A stretch of 64,000 nt of DNA from CAUYUA01 sp963575675 (GTDB taxonomy: Bacteria; Pseudomonadota; Alphaproteobacteria; Azospirillales; Azospirillaceae): the NCBI GenBank assembly GCA_963575675.1, contig CAUYUA010000044.1:1-64000 (forward strand). Direction: 5' to 3'. The notes beneath the pieces are model-generated. The model was given only the letters and a program-made list of their open reading frames with translations, was not told where the DNA came from and searched no databases. Shown here piece after piece: positions 8,812 to 17,119 of the stretch. The position numbers were made by a program, and so were the translations under genes. Each line of letters opens with the position of its first letter. The stretch's first letter is position 1.

Positions 8812-10524
8812 ATGGGCAGATCGGATTGCGGCTTGAGACATCTGCGTGGGTGGGCGGCAGGGGTGGTCGTCATCCTTGGTTTGGTGTGCGGTTGCGCCGC
8901 CGACATTCGGACGATGGCCGCACCGTCCAGCGGCGTTTCCGAGCAAGTGTTCGCCGTCGGATACAGCCGAATCGCTGAAATTTATTTGAAGCCGGTGGAT
9001 TTGGGGCGTTTGGCTTCAGATGGTCTGGCCGGTTTGCGGGTCATCGATGGGTCGGTGCGCGTCGAACGCCAGCCAAAGACGATTCGCGTGTCGGTTGGCG
9101 GGCGGGCTCTGGGTGATTTCAACCGCTCCGGGGTTGACGACGCCGCCGGGTGGGCCGCCGTGACCATGCGCGCCATCGAGCGAATGCGTCAAGTTTCGGC
9201 TCCGTTGCGTGACGCAAGCTCGGAGCATATCTATCAGGCGGTGTTCGACGCCGTCGTTTCTGATCTTGACCCTTACTCTCGTTACACCGGCGTTGAGCGC
9301 GCGGGGAATGAACGCGCTCAACGTGAAGGCTACGGCGGAATCGGCATCTCTATCGATCGCCAGGGGAATTCCTTCGTCATTCGCAATGTTTTGGCTCAGG
9401 GGCCCGCCGAACGTGCGGGCGTGCGTGAAAAATCTCTGATTATGGCGATCGATGGCGCCCCCACTCTGAACATGACCGTGCATGAGGTCCGTGATCATCT
9501 GCGTGGAGCCCCCGGCAGTCAAGTCAGTTTGACCGTGTTGATTCCGAGTGAAGCGTTCAACAATGTGAACGCCAATAATGTAAGCGCCAACAATGTGAGC
9601 GCCAATAATAACAATGTGAGCGATAGTGCGGTGGATGCCTTCGTGGCGGTTGTTGCGCCGATAGTCGGCGTTTCGGACGTTGCTTCGACTCCGGTAGGGC
9701 AGACGCTGACCATTACGATTCGCCGGGAGCGAGTCATTCCCAACACCGTCACCGCGACGATTCAGAAACAAGTCGGATTCTTTAAAATCGAGCGTTTTAA
9801 TGCTTCGACGTCAGCCAATCTGCGCGCCGCCGTGTTGTCGGCCAAAGCCGCGCTTGGAGCGGGCGCCAGAGGCTATGTTTTGGATCTGCGCGGCAATCCG
9901 GGCGGCCTTCTGGATCAGGCGGTGGCGGTCTCTGAATTGTTCATCCCTCATGGCCGAATCATCTCTACGCGAGGACGGCATCCCGATAGTTGGCAGAGAT
10001 TCGACGCCAACGGCGAAGATCTGTTGGAAGGCGCGCCTTTGATCGTGTTGGTCGATGGTCGATCGGCGTCGGCGTCCGAGGTGGTGGCGGCGGCTCTTCA
10101 AGATCGTAGTCGCGCCGTGGTGATTGGCGCTTCTTCGTTCGGCAAAGGGAGTGTTCAAACGGTTACGCGATTGCCCAACGATGGCGAATTGTTCTTGACG
10201 TGGTCTAGGATATATGCTCCGTCGGGATATACGCTGCATCGACAAGGCGTGCAGCCGACGGTTTGCACCAGCCATAGCCAGCGTGACGCTGAGGAAGTGC
10301 TGAGTCCTTTGCGTGATGGGCGACTCAATGTTCCGGCGGCGTTTGCGCGGTGGCGCGCAGCGGCGCCGGAGGATGAAAACGCGTTGGCCAGATTGCGGGA
10401 AACTTGTCCGTGGAAGGCCCATGAGCCGGAGCTGGATTGGTCGGTCGCAGAGAAAATGCTCAACGATCAGGGATTGTATCAAAGCGCTTTGGCTTTGGCT
10501 ATGACCATGGTTGCAGAGCGTTAA
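8812..10524 (+). CDS. S41 family C-terminal processing peptidase, probable lipoprotein
   Basis: From ATG 8812 the product has 570 residues. The N-terminus (LRGWAAGVVVILGLVCGCAA) reads as a signal peptide ending in a lipobox-like VCGC, so the protein is probably anchored in the envelope. A PDZ domain begins at GGIGISIDRQGN near residue 185. The protease domain follows, with RGNPGG and the Ser-Lys dyad: S420 in RSASASE and K445 in FGKGS, spaced 25 residues as in the Tsp/CtpA family. An Asn/Val/Ser-rich insertion of about 55 residues interrupts the end of the PDZ domain (9550-9710). The ORF is open upstream to 8608 but without protein-like content. It likely trims or degrades periplasmic proteins. 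Confidence 0.88.
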   Translation: MGRSDCGLRHLRGWAAGVVVILGLVCGCAADIRTMAAPSSGVSEQVFAVGYSRIAEIYLKPVDLGRLASDGLAGLRVIDGSVRVERQPKTIRVSVGGRALGDFNRSGVDDAAGWAAVTMRAIERMRQVSAPLRDASSEHIYQAVFDAVVSDLDPYSRYTGVERAGNERAQREGYGGIGISIDRQGNSFVIRNVLAQGPAERAGVREKSLIMAIDGAPTLNMTVHEVRDHLRGAPGSQVSLTVLIPSEAFNNVNANNVSANNVSANNNNVSDSAVDAFVAVVAPIVGVSDVASTPVGQTLTITIRRERVIPNTVTATIQKQVGFFKIERFNASTSANLRAAVLSAKAALGAGARGYVLDLRGNPGGLLDQAVAVSELFIPHGRIISTRGRHPDSWQRFDANGEDLLEGAPLIVLVDGRSASASEVVAAALQDRSRAVVIGASSFGKGSVQTVTRLPNDGELFLTWSRIYAPSGYTLHRQGVQPTVCTSHSQRDAEEVLSPLRDGRLNVPAAFARWRAAAPEDENALARLRETCPWKAHEPELDWSVAEKMLNDQGLYQSALALAMTMVAER

Positions 10525-10671
10525 GTTTGTTTTCGGAAGGACGTCCTCTAAGGGATGCTGGTTGATTCCTGGGCTCTCGTAATTTATTGTGATGTCTGGC
10601 CTGGGGTGTCCTTTTCTATGTTGGTTTGTTCGTTTGTCGGCGTTAGAGTTTGTTTCAGTTTGATTGTAGTC

Positions 10672-10699
10672 TTGACAGGCGGACGTGAATAGCTATTCT
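10672..10699 (+). promoter_or_regulatory. sigma-70-like promoter of rpmG
   Basis: TTGACA at 10672-10677 is followed after 16 nt by TATTCT at 10694-10699. This is close to consensus and lies about 80 nt upstream of the rpmG start codon. Confidence 0.65.
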
Positions 10700-10779
10700 C
10701 CACCATCATTTTCTGCCACCTTCGCGCTGCCGTTTCGGGTGGCGGAAACCGGCAGTCGGCGACAGGATCTGAAAGAGTC

Positions 10780-10947
10780 ATGGCAAAACAGAACACAGTG
10801 CTTATTCGGTTGCTTAGCTCGGCGGGAACCGGGTTCTTCTATGTGAAAAAGAAAAACCCTAAAAAAACCACCGAGAAGCTTGAATTCCGGAAATATGATC
10901 CGGTTAAGCGTCAGCATGTCCTTTTTAAGGAAGCAAAAATCAAGTGA
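10780..10947 (+). CDS. rpmG: 50S ribosomal protein L33
   Basis: The 55-residue basic protein starts MAKQNTVLIRLLSSAGTGFF and contains YVKKKNP and LEFRKYDPV, the standard bacterial L33 layout. It lacks the zinc-binding CxxC pairs of the C+ paralogue, so it is the zinc-free form. The gene is monocistronic, with its own promoter (10672-10699) and intrinsic terminator (about 10969-11000). L33 belongs to the large ribosomal subunit near the E site. Confidence 0.95.
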   Translation: MAKQNTVLIRLLSSAGTGFFYVKKKNPKKTTEKLEFRKYDPVKRQHVLFKEAKIK

Positions 10948-10966
10948 ATTTTTGCGAAAGCGTTTA

Positions 10967-11000
10967 TTAAAAAAGGGAGCCAACGGCTCCCTTTTTTAAT
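10967..11000 (+). terminator. intrinsic terminator of rpmG
   Basis: A stem AAAAAAGGGAGCC/GGCTCCCTTTTTT with a short loop (about CAAC) lies 21 nt after the rpmG stop codon. The stem runs into a T tract on the plus strand and an A tract on the other side, so it could work in both directions. Confidence 0.9.
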
Positions 11001-11220
11001 AAGTTGTGTTGACATCGTTAATATGCGTTAATGTATATTCCGTTCGGTTGAGAACTCGAGAATCATGTGGCCTTCCCGAATTGAAACGGCCCACTTTCAT
11101 TCGGCTGTCACAAACTCCAAGTCATGGTTTCCAAAGGCCTCCGGGCCTTTGGCGGGTCGAGGGCGGAGCCCCGATTCCTTTGGAGGTTTTCTTTCGGGTT
11201 CTCGATTGGACGGAGTATAA

Positions 11221-11270
11221 AAAACACCAAATGGATACAGGGGCTGTGTTCCTGTATCCATTTGGTTTTA
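11221..11270 (-). terminator. intrinsic terminator behind the ParA-like gene
   Basis: A perfect 15-bp stem pairs CCAAATGGATACAGG (11227-11241) with CCTGTATCCATTTGG (11251-11265) around a 9-nt loop. On the minus strand it follows the ParA-like stop codon and is followed by TGTTTTTTAT, so it reads as a rho-independent terminator. The stem tip and loop (CAGGAACACAGCCCCTG) resemble the core of the dispersed repeat (CCAGGAACACAGTCCCTGG). Confidence 0.85.
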
Positions 11271-11276
11271 TGGACT

Positions 11277-12095
11277 TTAAACGATGTTTTGGCGAGAACT
11301 GTTGTTGCGTGGAGAAGCGCCGGGCGGGGTGGAGCGGAACGCATCGATCAAATACGGGCTGAGCGATTGGCGCATGTTGCGTAACCACTCATGAATGACG
11401 ATCAGCGATCGTGAGGCCACCGGCGGCGACATACCCAAACGCACCAGATCCTCGCGCGTCATATTGGCGACCTGTTCCAGGCGATGGCCCGTGAGGCGCG
11501 CCCAAGCTGGAGCTGTGCAGGGCGACATGGATATTACGGTGACGTTCTCACGCTCGACCATTTCGGCTTTGCGGCGAGCGTAATGGGATTCTTCTAATTG
11601 CGAAAACGGACCGGAAAAACCGTTCTCAACCAGAACCCGCTTGGCGTTCGGCGCAATAGCTGCGACTCGCTCCAGCGTGGCCATGCCTGTTTGCAGTGAG
11701 GCTAAGTCAACCGTGACCGGGACCATGAAGGTCAAACGGGAGCCGTCGCCAACGTAATAGTCAAAACCAGAGACTTCAGCCCAATTGAAGAACCATTGGC
11801 TGATGTTTCCGCCGAAATCGTATAGGCGACCGCCACGTTGCAGTTCCGGACCGATAGAATCCCAGAACTCAAAGAATCCGTCGCCGCCGGCGCCCATCAA
11901 GTTGACGAAATCTTGGCTGATGCGGCGGTGTTCGACCAGTTCCGGACCATATAGACGAGCCAAGCGCTCGTTGACTTCATATTCCACAACCCGCAAAGAC
12001 AACCCTTCAAGGACGGCGGTCGCGAGAAGATGATGAGACAGCAGAGTCTTTCCGACTCCGCCTCGATCGTTCAGAACAAGGATCGATCCCAGCAT
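11277..12095 (-). CDS. ParA/MinD-like P-loop ATPase
   Basis: The 272-residue protein starts at ATG 12095, with AAAGG 9 nt upstream; a TTG at 12104 is the alternative. It opens with MLGSILVLNDRGGVGKTLLS, a deviant Walker A of the ParA/MinD/SIMIBI class. The usual signature lysine (KGGVGKT) is replaced by arginine. A possible Walker B-like segment is RLYDFGGN. Such ATPases position DNA, proteins or complexes by dimerising on ATP, often on DNA or membrane, with a partner protein. The upstream gene on the same strand encodes a Pro-rich protein with a possible helix-turn-helix, a plausible partner. I do not recognise the subfamily. The gene ends in a clear terminator. Confidence 0.7.
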   Translation of the reverse strand: MLGSILVLNDRGGVGKTLLSHHLLATAVLEGLSLRVVEYEVNERLARLYGPELVEHRRISQDFVNLMGAGGDGFFEFWDSIGPELQRGGRLYDFGGNISQWFFNWAEVSGFDYYVGDGSRLTFMVPVTVDLASLQTGMATLERVAAIAPNAKRVLVENGFSGPFSQLEESHYARRKAEMVERENVTVISMSPCTAPAWARLTGHRLEQVANMTREDLVRLGMSPPVASRSLIVIHEWLRNMRQSLSPYLIDAFRSTPPGASPRNNSSRQNIV

Positions 12096-12278
12096 ATTGT
12101 TCAACCTTTCAATCGTGAGGTGTTTGTTTCAATCAGTTTAATGGATAGCCGATCATCATTGACGTTTGTTTTTTTATTCTTGATCGTTATTTCCGGCTTT
12201 GGCGGTAAAAATCGGTTCGGCGAGGCCGCGCTTTGTCGCATGGGAGCGACGATGGCGGGACATACGCGGCGCATGGGG

Positions 12279-13769
12279 TTATTTTCTTGATGTCGTTGGG
12301 CGAGTCCAGTCGAAAGACATGGCGGATTTGTGGCGTGTGATGGGCGTCGGTGAAACGGAGGACTGCGGTGGACAAGGCGCGGCTGCGGACTCGGATGGCG
12401 GCTCGGAGAATCGGGGGGGGGGCTTGTGATCCAAGGCGACTTTATCGAAGATGCTCGGTCCAAGTGGCGGAGGCTTGAATCCGGTGACTGGCCTGGGCGG
12501 ATCGAACGGCGCAGGCATCAACAAGTCCAAGTCTTTCGAGGCTTTCGTCGTGGAGCGGACAGAGGCGGGGGGAGGAAGAGGGCGTTCTTCTGTAAACGGG
12601 GGAGGCGGCAACGCTGCGGAAGGGACTTCCTCGGCCTCGGCGACAGGAGGAGCGGAAAGAGGGCAAACCGATGAAGTCTCTGAGGCGTCCTCAATGGAAG
12701 AAGCCGGTGTGGCGACGATGACGGGGGCGTCTTGGAGGGCGGCGTTGTCGTTTTCACTTTCACTTGGCGCGTCGGTTTGGGGAGCGGCTTCGATGGAGGT
12801 CGCTTCAGTGACGGCGGAGATGACGGGTTCGGTGATGGTTGCTTCGATGATAGGCGGACTCGGAGAGACACCCCTTGTCTCTTTATGTTCTGTTGCAGAA
12901 CAAATCTGTGGCGCGAACCAATTTTCTGTGGCGGCTATAGCGGCTCGTTTTGTTGGCGGCAGTTGCGCCGGCGTTTCGGCGGAAGAGGTCGGTTGCGTTG
13001 AAATCGGGGATGTGAAAAGAGGGAGGATTGGGTTGACTGTAGGAGCGTCCATCGCCGGAACACCCACAATGGAGGCGTTTTCTGTATTGGTGTTTTCTAT
13101 AATCTCCGGCTCTTTCAAGGCGTCTGGCGTCCGGTCGGGTTCTGTGGGGATATCCACGCGGAGAGTATCCTCTTGTGTCGGTGTCCAAACCGGAGCGGCG
13201 ACAAGCGGTTCGGTCGCGGCTGGCTCAGTGGAGCAATGTTCGGCGATCGGAGGCGGCGTTGGGGGCGTAGAAAGGGATGAACTCGACGCGATTGGTGGGA
13301 TGTCGATTTCGTTAGAGAAGGGCGACTCGGGTGAGGAGGGGGCGTTTTGCTGTGGATGCGGCTTTTGCGTCGCCGTTTCTTCCGTGAGAAGCAATGGTGT
13401 GGAAGCAGCGACGGAACATGACGTCGCGTTTGCTTGCAATAACGGCGTGAGAGGCGAAAACGTCAATGAAGTCGAAACGCTGCCCAACATGCCGCTTTGG
13501 CGAATTTCCAGTCCAACCATAAAAAAAGCGGAGCGCAGAGCTCCAGCCGTGAAAGGTTGCTCTCCGGCGGCCCCTAGGCCGTGATTGTCGAGGATTTCAG
13601 CGATTTCCTCCCAACTTGCGCCTCCTTCGCGCAGAACTGAAATTTCAGTGTGCCACCGTCGCACGCATTGAAGCGCGTTCTGTGTGGACGTTCCGCCAAG
13701 GGGGAGGGACGGATCATCGACGGAACGCTGACATTTAGTCGCGGAAGGAGAGGGCTGATCCGTCGTCAA
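12279..13769 (-). CDS. Pro/Thr/Ala-rich protein with a possible N-terminal helix-turn-helix
   Basis: The 496-residue protein is not recognised as a known family. Residues about 30-90 (RRWHTEISVLREGGASWEEI, then AEILDNHGLG and FTAGALRSAFFMVG) look like a compact helix-turn-helix of a type seen in plasmid and conjugation-associated proteins. The remaining 400 residues are low-complexity, rich in Pro, Thr, Ala and Glu, and presumably disordered. The opening codon is TTG without a clear ribosome-binding site, so the start is uncertain. It lies 183 nt upstream of the ParA-like gene on the same strand and is divergent from the coiled-coil gene at 14.1 kb. A DNA-binding or adaptor role for the ATPase is an inference from context. 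Confidence 0.55.
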   Translation of the reverse strand: MTTDQPSPSATKCQRSVDDPSLPLGGTSTQNALQCVRRWHTEISVLREGGASWEEIAEILDNHGLGAAGEQPFTAGALRSAFFMVGLEIRQSGMLGSVSTSLTFSPLTPLLQANATSCSVAASTPLLLTEETATQKPHPQQNAPSSPESPFSNEIDIPPIASSSSLSTPPTPPPIAEHCSTEPAATEPLVAAPVWTPTQEDTLRVDIPTEPDRTPDALKEPEIIENTNTENASIVGVPAMDAPTVNPILPLFTSPISTQPTSSAETPAQLPPTKRAAIAATENWFAPQICSATEHKETRGVSPSPPIIEATITEPVISAVTEATSIEAAPQTDAPSESENDNAALQDAPVIVATPASSIEDASETSSVCPLSAPPVAEAEEVPSAALPPPPFTEERPLPPPASVRSTTKASKDLDLLMPAPFDPPRPVTGFKPPPLGPSIFDKVALDHKPPPRFSEPPSESAAAPCPPQSSVSPTPITRHKSAMSFDWTRPTTSRK

Positions 13770-14084
13770 CGCATTATCACCGTCTTTGTCGCCGAGCGCG
13801 TTTTCGACATAGAAGAGCGCGACGAGGCGAAGTCCAGTTCAACGGTGGGAAAAATAGGACAGCCCGCGTTGAGAGGCAAATGATTTCCTGTGGATGTTTA
13901 CACTCTTCCCGTATCGTCGGTTGGTGGGAATATGGTACAATAGACTTCTGGAGCTTGTAGCGTAGACGATATTTTGCGGTTGGGTTCGCATGCGTCGTCG
14001 ATGTGGAGAACGCGCGTTGCGCGTTGTGGTTCGGAACGGCGTTATGGACGTATGGATGGAAGCGTATGGAAAAGGGAGGGAGAC

Positions 14085-14621
14085 TTGACGGCTTCGGAAA
14101 GTAGCCCTGAACCGGATGCGGCTTCACATTTCGATTTCCAGCAGCTTCGCCTCGCCTGTGAATTGTCCGGCTTGCGTGAAGAGCGCGAGCGTTTGCGCGA
14201 AGAGCGTAAGATTATTGGCGCCGACGTTGGTCGTTTTCGCGCGAAAGTGGAAGAAGAGGTTGAGGCTTTACGGCAAGGGCTGGCGGCGTTGGGGCAAGAT
14301 GGGTTGAGCGATCCTGTGCGTGTGATGCCGTTGTTAGAGCGCGCTGTGGCGGCGTTGATTGAAATGAGGGATTATGCGCGCAGTCTGGATGAAAAAGCTC
14401 CGTCTGGGGGGCCGTTGTTTGGCGGCGTTGGGGGGAGCGGTCGTCGAAGCGGCGTTCTTTTGAACGGTTTGGGCGCAGACCGAGCTTCGGGAGTGCGGGC
14501 GCTACATTCGAATTCTTCTTCGGTTTCTGTCGTTCGTCAGACGATGCCTGCGCTTCCGGCTTTTTTGGCGGAGGGCCGGGGATATGACGAGGGCGGGATA
14601 GGGGGGGGGGGCGTATGTTGA
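14085..14621 (+). CDS. small coiled-coil protein, probably frameshifted at an 11-G tract
   Basis: The start is tentatively TTG 14085, because AGGGAGGG lies 4-5 nt upstream; an in-frame ATG at 14052 is an alternative. The product is about 178 residues. A helical, charged stretch (ELSGLREERERLREERKIIG) with heptad character is followed by a second helical part (VRVMPLLERAVAALIEMRDY) and a Gly/Ser-rich tail. The frame ends just after a run of eleven G (14601-14611). With ten G the frame would continue for 29 more residues (AYVEEGAKDEQQHPASVAK, then VVDWLKPVIR) to TAG 14698-14700. The family is not recognised. Its position opposite the ParA-like pair suggests a shared module, but this is an inference. 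Confidence 0.5.
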   Translation: MTASESSPEPDAASHFDFQQLRLACELSGLREERERLREERKIIGADVGRFRAKVEEEVEALRQGLAALGQDGLSDPVRVMPLLERAVAALIEMRDYARSLDEKAPSGGPLFGGVGGSGRRSGVLLNGLGADRASGVRALHSNSSSVSVVRQTMPALPAFLAEGRGYDEGGIGGGGVC

Positions 14622-14675
14622 GGAAGGCGCAAAGGATGAGCAGCAGCATCCGGCGTCGGTGGCGAAGGTTGTGGA

Positions 14676-14879
14676 TTGGTTGAAGCCGGTTATTCGGTAG
14701 GCGCAGTGGTTCTCGGGGGGGGCGTCGCCGTTGTGTTGTTGGAATTTCTTAAAAAATTAAGAAATGGATTCCATAGAGCGTTATTTGGTTTGGGAGGCGA
14801 ACTGATGCTTTCCGGTCGGCTGTTTCTTTTGAATAACCTTATGGGACCGGAAGCGCATTTCATCGTAGCTTCTGAATAG
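14676..14879 (+). CDS. possible small membrane protein (doubtful)
   Basis: A short ORF of 67 codons beginning with TTG has a hydrophobic segment (VGAVVLGGGVAVVLLEFL) followed by basic residues. It overlaps the frame-restored end of the preceding coiled-coil gene in another frame and has no clear ribosome-binding site. It could be a small membrane protein, a further frameshifted part of the upstream gene, or chance. Confidence 0.2.
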   Translation: MVEAGYSVGAVVLGGGVAVVLLEFLKKLRNGFHRALFGLGGELMLSGRLFLLNNLMGPEAHFIVASE

Positions 14880-14915
14880 CTTCTGGCGCCGTAAAATAAT
14901 AAAAGGAAAACAGCC

Positions 14916-16940
14916 ATGTCTTTGCAAAGTGTTGCCGGTCGATATTCGATCGGCGTGAGAATTGGTTTCGGTTTTGTTGTCGTGCTCTGTTTGTTGTTCG
15001 CGGTGGCTTGGAGTGGTTGGCGTGGCGTGAGTGAGGCAAGAAGCAGCTTCCTTATGTTCGAGAAAGTCGCAGCGAGCGCGCAGTTGGTGACGGGCGTTGA
15101 AGGCTCATTTACCGAGATGCGTCGCAATGTTCGCATTTACGTTGATGAGGGGGATGAGAAGGCTCTGATTGCTCTGCGTAACGAGCACAAAGAGACGATA
15201 GAGGCTCTCCGTTATGCGATTGCGACCGCCGTCAATCTAGAACGCCGAGCCACTATGGAGAGAATCCTCGATCTGATCGAAAGCTACGCGGCCAAGGTCA
15301 AAGACCTGGTGGTTTTGCGGACTAAGCGGGAAAAGCTGGTCGAGGAAAGCATGCATCCGATCGGCATGAAGGCTCAGGCGGATATCTCGGAAATCGTTCG
15401 CGCGGCTATGGCGGATGGGGATTTCGAGGTGGCGGCGTTGGCGGGGATCGTGCAGGAAAAACTGATGCTGGCTCGGTTGGAGGCGACGCGATTCATTTAT
15501 AATAATGATTCTCGTCAATTTGAGCTGACTCGGATTAAGTTCGCTGAGTATATTGAGGCGGTTGGTAAGTTACATGAGAGGTTATCCAACTCCGCTCGCC
15601 GTCAGTTGGCGGAAGAGGGTAAGGTTCTGGCTCAACGCTATTTGGCGGCGTTCAACGAGCTTGCCGTGGCGACTCACGACACGCATGAAATGATCAACGG
15701 AGTTATGGCTCGTCTCGCCCAAGAGGTTGGTGAATTAGCGCATAAGATTGTCCAGTCCCAGAAAAAGGCCATGAGCGTCGACAGCGCCAGCATTCAGGAG
15801 GATTTTGACGCCTCCATTTTGCGGTCTCTCGGCTTATCTGCGGGCGCGTTGGCGTTTGGCGTGCTGTTGGCTTTGGTGGTCAGCCGTTCGATCACGGAGC
15901 CGATCAAGAAGATGACCGTGACGATGACGGCGCTCGCCAGCGGAAACCTGACAGTTACGGCGCCTGCGCTCGATAATCGCGATGAGGTGGGGGAAATGGC
16001 GCGGGCAGTGCAGGTGTTCAAGGATAATGCCTTAGAAGTAGAGCAGATGCGCAATGCTCAGGAGCAGCAGAAACGTCAGGCCGAGTTGGAAAAAAGCCAA
16101 GCTATGCTGCGGCTGGCCGATCAGTTTCAGAATAGTGTTCAAAGCGTAGTTTCTGAGGTGCTCACGGCCTCTCGTGATATGCAGACGAACGCGCAAACTT
16201 TATCTCGCACCGCCGGTGAGACCAGCAAGAAATGCATACTCGTCGCTTCGGCGGCGGAGCAGGCGACCGCCAATGTTCAGACCGTAGCCTCGGCTACGGA
16301 AGAAATGGCGTCTTCGGTGTCGGAAATTGGTCGCCAGGTCGGAGAATCCACTCGAATCGCTTCTGCGGCGGTGGATGAAGCCAATCGCACCAACCAAACC
16401 GTCGCCAGTTTGACCGAAGCGGCGCAGAAAATCGGTGAAGTGGTCGGGCTGATCAACAACATCGCCAGCCAAACCAATCTGTTGGCGCTCAACGCCACCA
16501 TCGAGGCGGCGCGGGCCGGAGAAGCCGGAAAGGGTTTCGTCGTGGTGGCGAGCGAAGTCAAGAACCTCGCCAATCAGACGGCTAAAGCAACCGACGACAT
16601 TCAGTCTCAGGTGGCGCAGATGCAGGGGGTGACGGGAACCGCTGTCGGCGCGATTAGGGGCATTACATCCACCATTACTCGCATGAGCGAAATCGCCACC
16701 ACGATTGCTTCAGCGGTGGAAGAGCAAGGCGCGGCAACGCAAGAAATCGCTCGCAGCATTCAGGAGGCGGCTCAAGGCACCCGCCAAGTTTCCGCCAACA
16801 TCAGTGATGTTTCTCACGCCGCCGAGGAAACAGGCCGTCTGGCCAACGACGGGTTGTCGGGGGCGGCCGGTCTAACCCGTCAGGCCGAAATCCTACGCCG
16901 AGCGGTCGAAGGTTTCATTGCTCAAGTGCGTGCAGGGTAG
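14916..16940 (+). CDS. methyl-accepting chemotaxis protein
   Basis: The 674-residue chemoreceptor starts at ATG 14916 with AAAGGAAAA upstream. Transmembrane helix 1 (about residues 13-33) is followed by a long all-helical periplasmic domain of some 265 residues, resembling the four-helix or helical-bimodular sensor class. Transmembrane helix 2 (LSAGALAFGVLLALVVSRSI) is near residue 310 and a HAMP domain follows. The cytoplasmic signalling bundle contains the hairpin tip EVVGLINNIASQTNLLALNA and the segment AARAGEAGKGFVVVASEVKN. It would control CheA activity. No CheW-binding pentapeptide for CheR is visible at the C-terminus (FIAQVRAG). The ligand is not predictable. Confidence 0.95.
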   Translation: MSLQSVAGRYSIGVRIGFGFVVVLCLLFAVAWSGWRGVSEARSSFLMFEKVAASAQLVTGVEGSFTEMRRNVRIYVDEGDEKALIALRNEHKETIEALRYAIATAVNLERRATMERILDLIESYAAKVKDLVVLRTKREKLVEESMHPIGMKAQADISEIVRAAMADGDFEVAALAGIVQEKLMLARLEATRFIYNNDSRQFELTRIKFAEYIEAVGKLHERLSNSARRQLAEEGKVLAQRYLAAFNELAVATHDTHEMINGVMARLAQEVGELAHKIVQSQKKAMSVDSASIQEDFDASILRSLGLSAGALAFGVLLALVVSRSITEPIKKMTVTMTALASGNLTVTAPALDNRDEVGEMARAVQVFKDNALEVEQMRNAQEQQKRQAELEKSQAMLRLADQFQNSVQSVVSEVLTASRDMQTNAQTLSRTAGETSKKCILVASAAEQATANVQTVASATEEMASSVSEIGRQVGESTRIASAAVDEANRTNQTVASLTEAAQKIGEVVGLINNIASQTNLLALNATIEAARAGEAGKGFVVVASEVKNLANQTAKATDDIQSQVAQMQGVTGTAVGAIRGITSTITRMSEIATTIASAVEEQGAATQEIARSIQEAAQGTRQVSANISDVSHAAEETGRLANDGLSGAAGLTRQAEILRRAVEGFIAQVRAG

Positions 16941-17059
16941 CGCATTCCGTTTGCTCGAAAATGCGGAGGGCCAAGGAAAAAAAGAAAGGGAAAAACAAGG
17001 AGAGAAAAGCCAGCGCCTCGCCGCCCCGTCCTGGCGCCTGGCGCTCCATCCTTGTATCC

Positions 17060-17097
17060 GCCGTGCGGGGAGCGTCGAAGCCTCTCTCCGCACGGGG
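17060..17097. terminator. hairpin between convergent chemoreceptor and enolase genes
   Basis: GCCGTGCGGGGAG and CTCTCCGCACGG form a stem with a loop of about 10 nt. It lies between two converging genes and could stop transcription from both sides, but no T tract follows on either strand. Confidence 0.4.
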
Positions 17098-17119
17098 CGT
17101 GTTGGTCGCTGACGTTGCG

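Noticed and set aside
11006..11384. Plus-strand ORFs after rpmG with a TTGACA at 11009-11014
   Set aside because: No acceptable -10 spacing, no protein-like composition, and the region is a terminator hairpin plus the end of the minus-strand ATPase gene.
12451..13584. Plus-strand ORF of 377 codons opposite the Pro-rich protein gene
   Set aside because: A Gly/Ser/Val-rich antisense shadow with no start signal. The minus-strand frame continues further and has a structured N-terminus.
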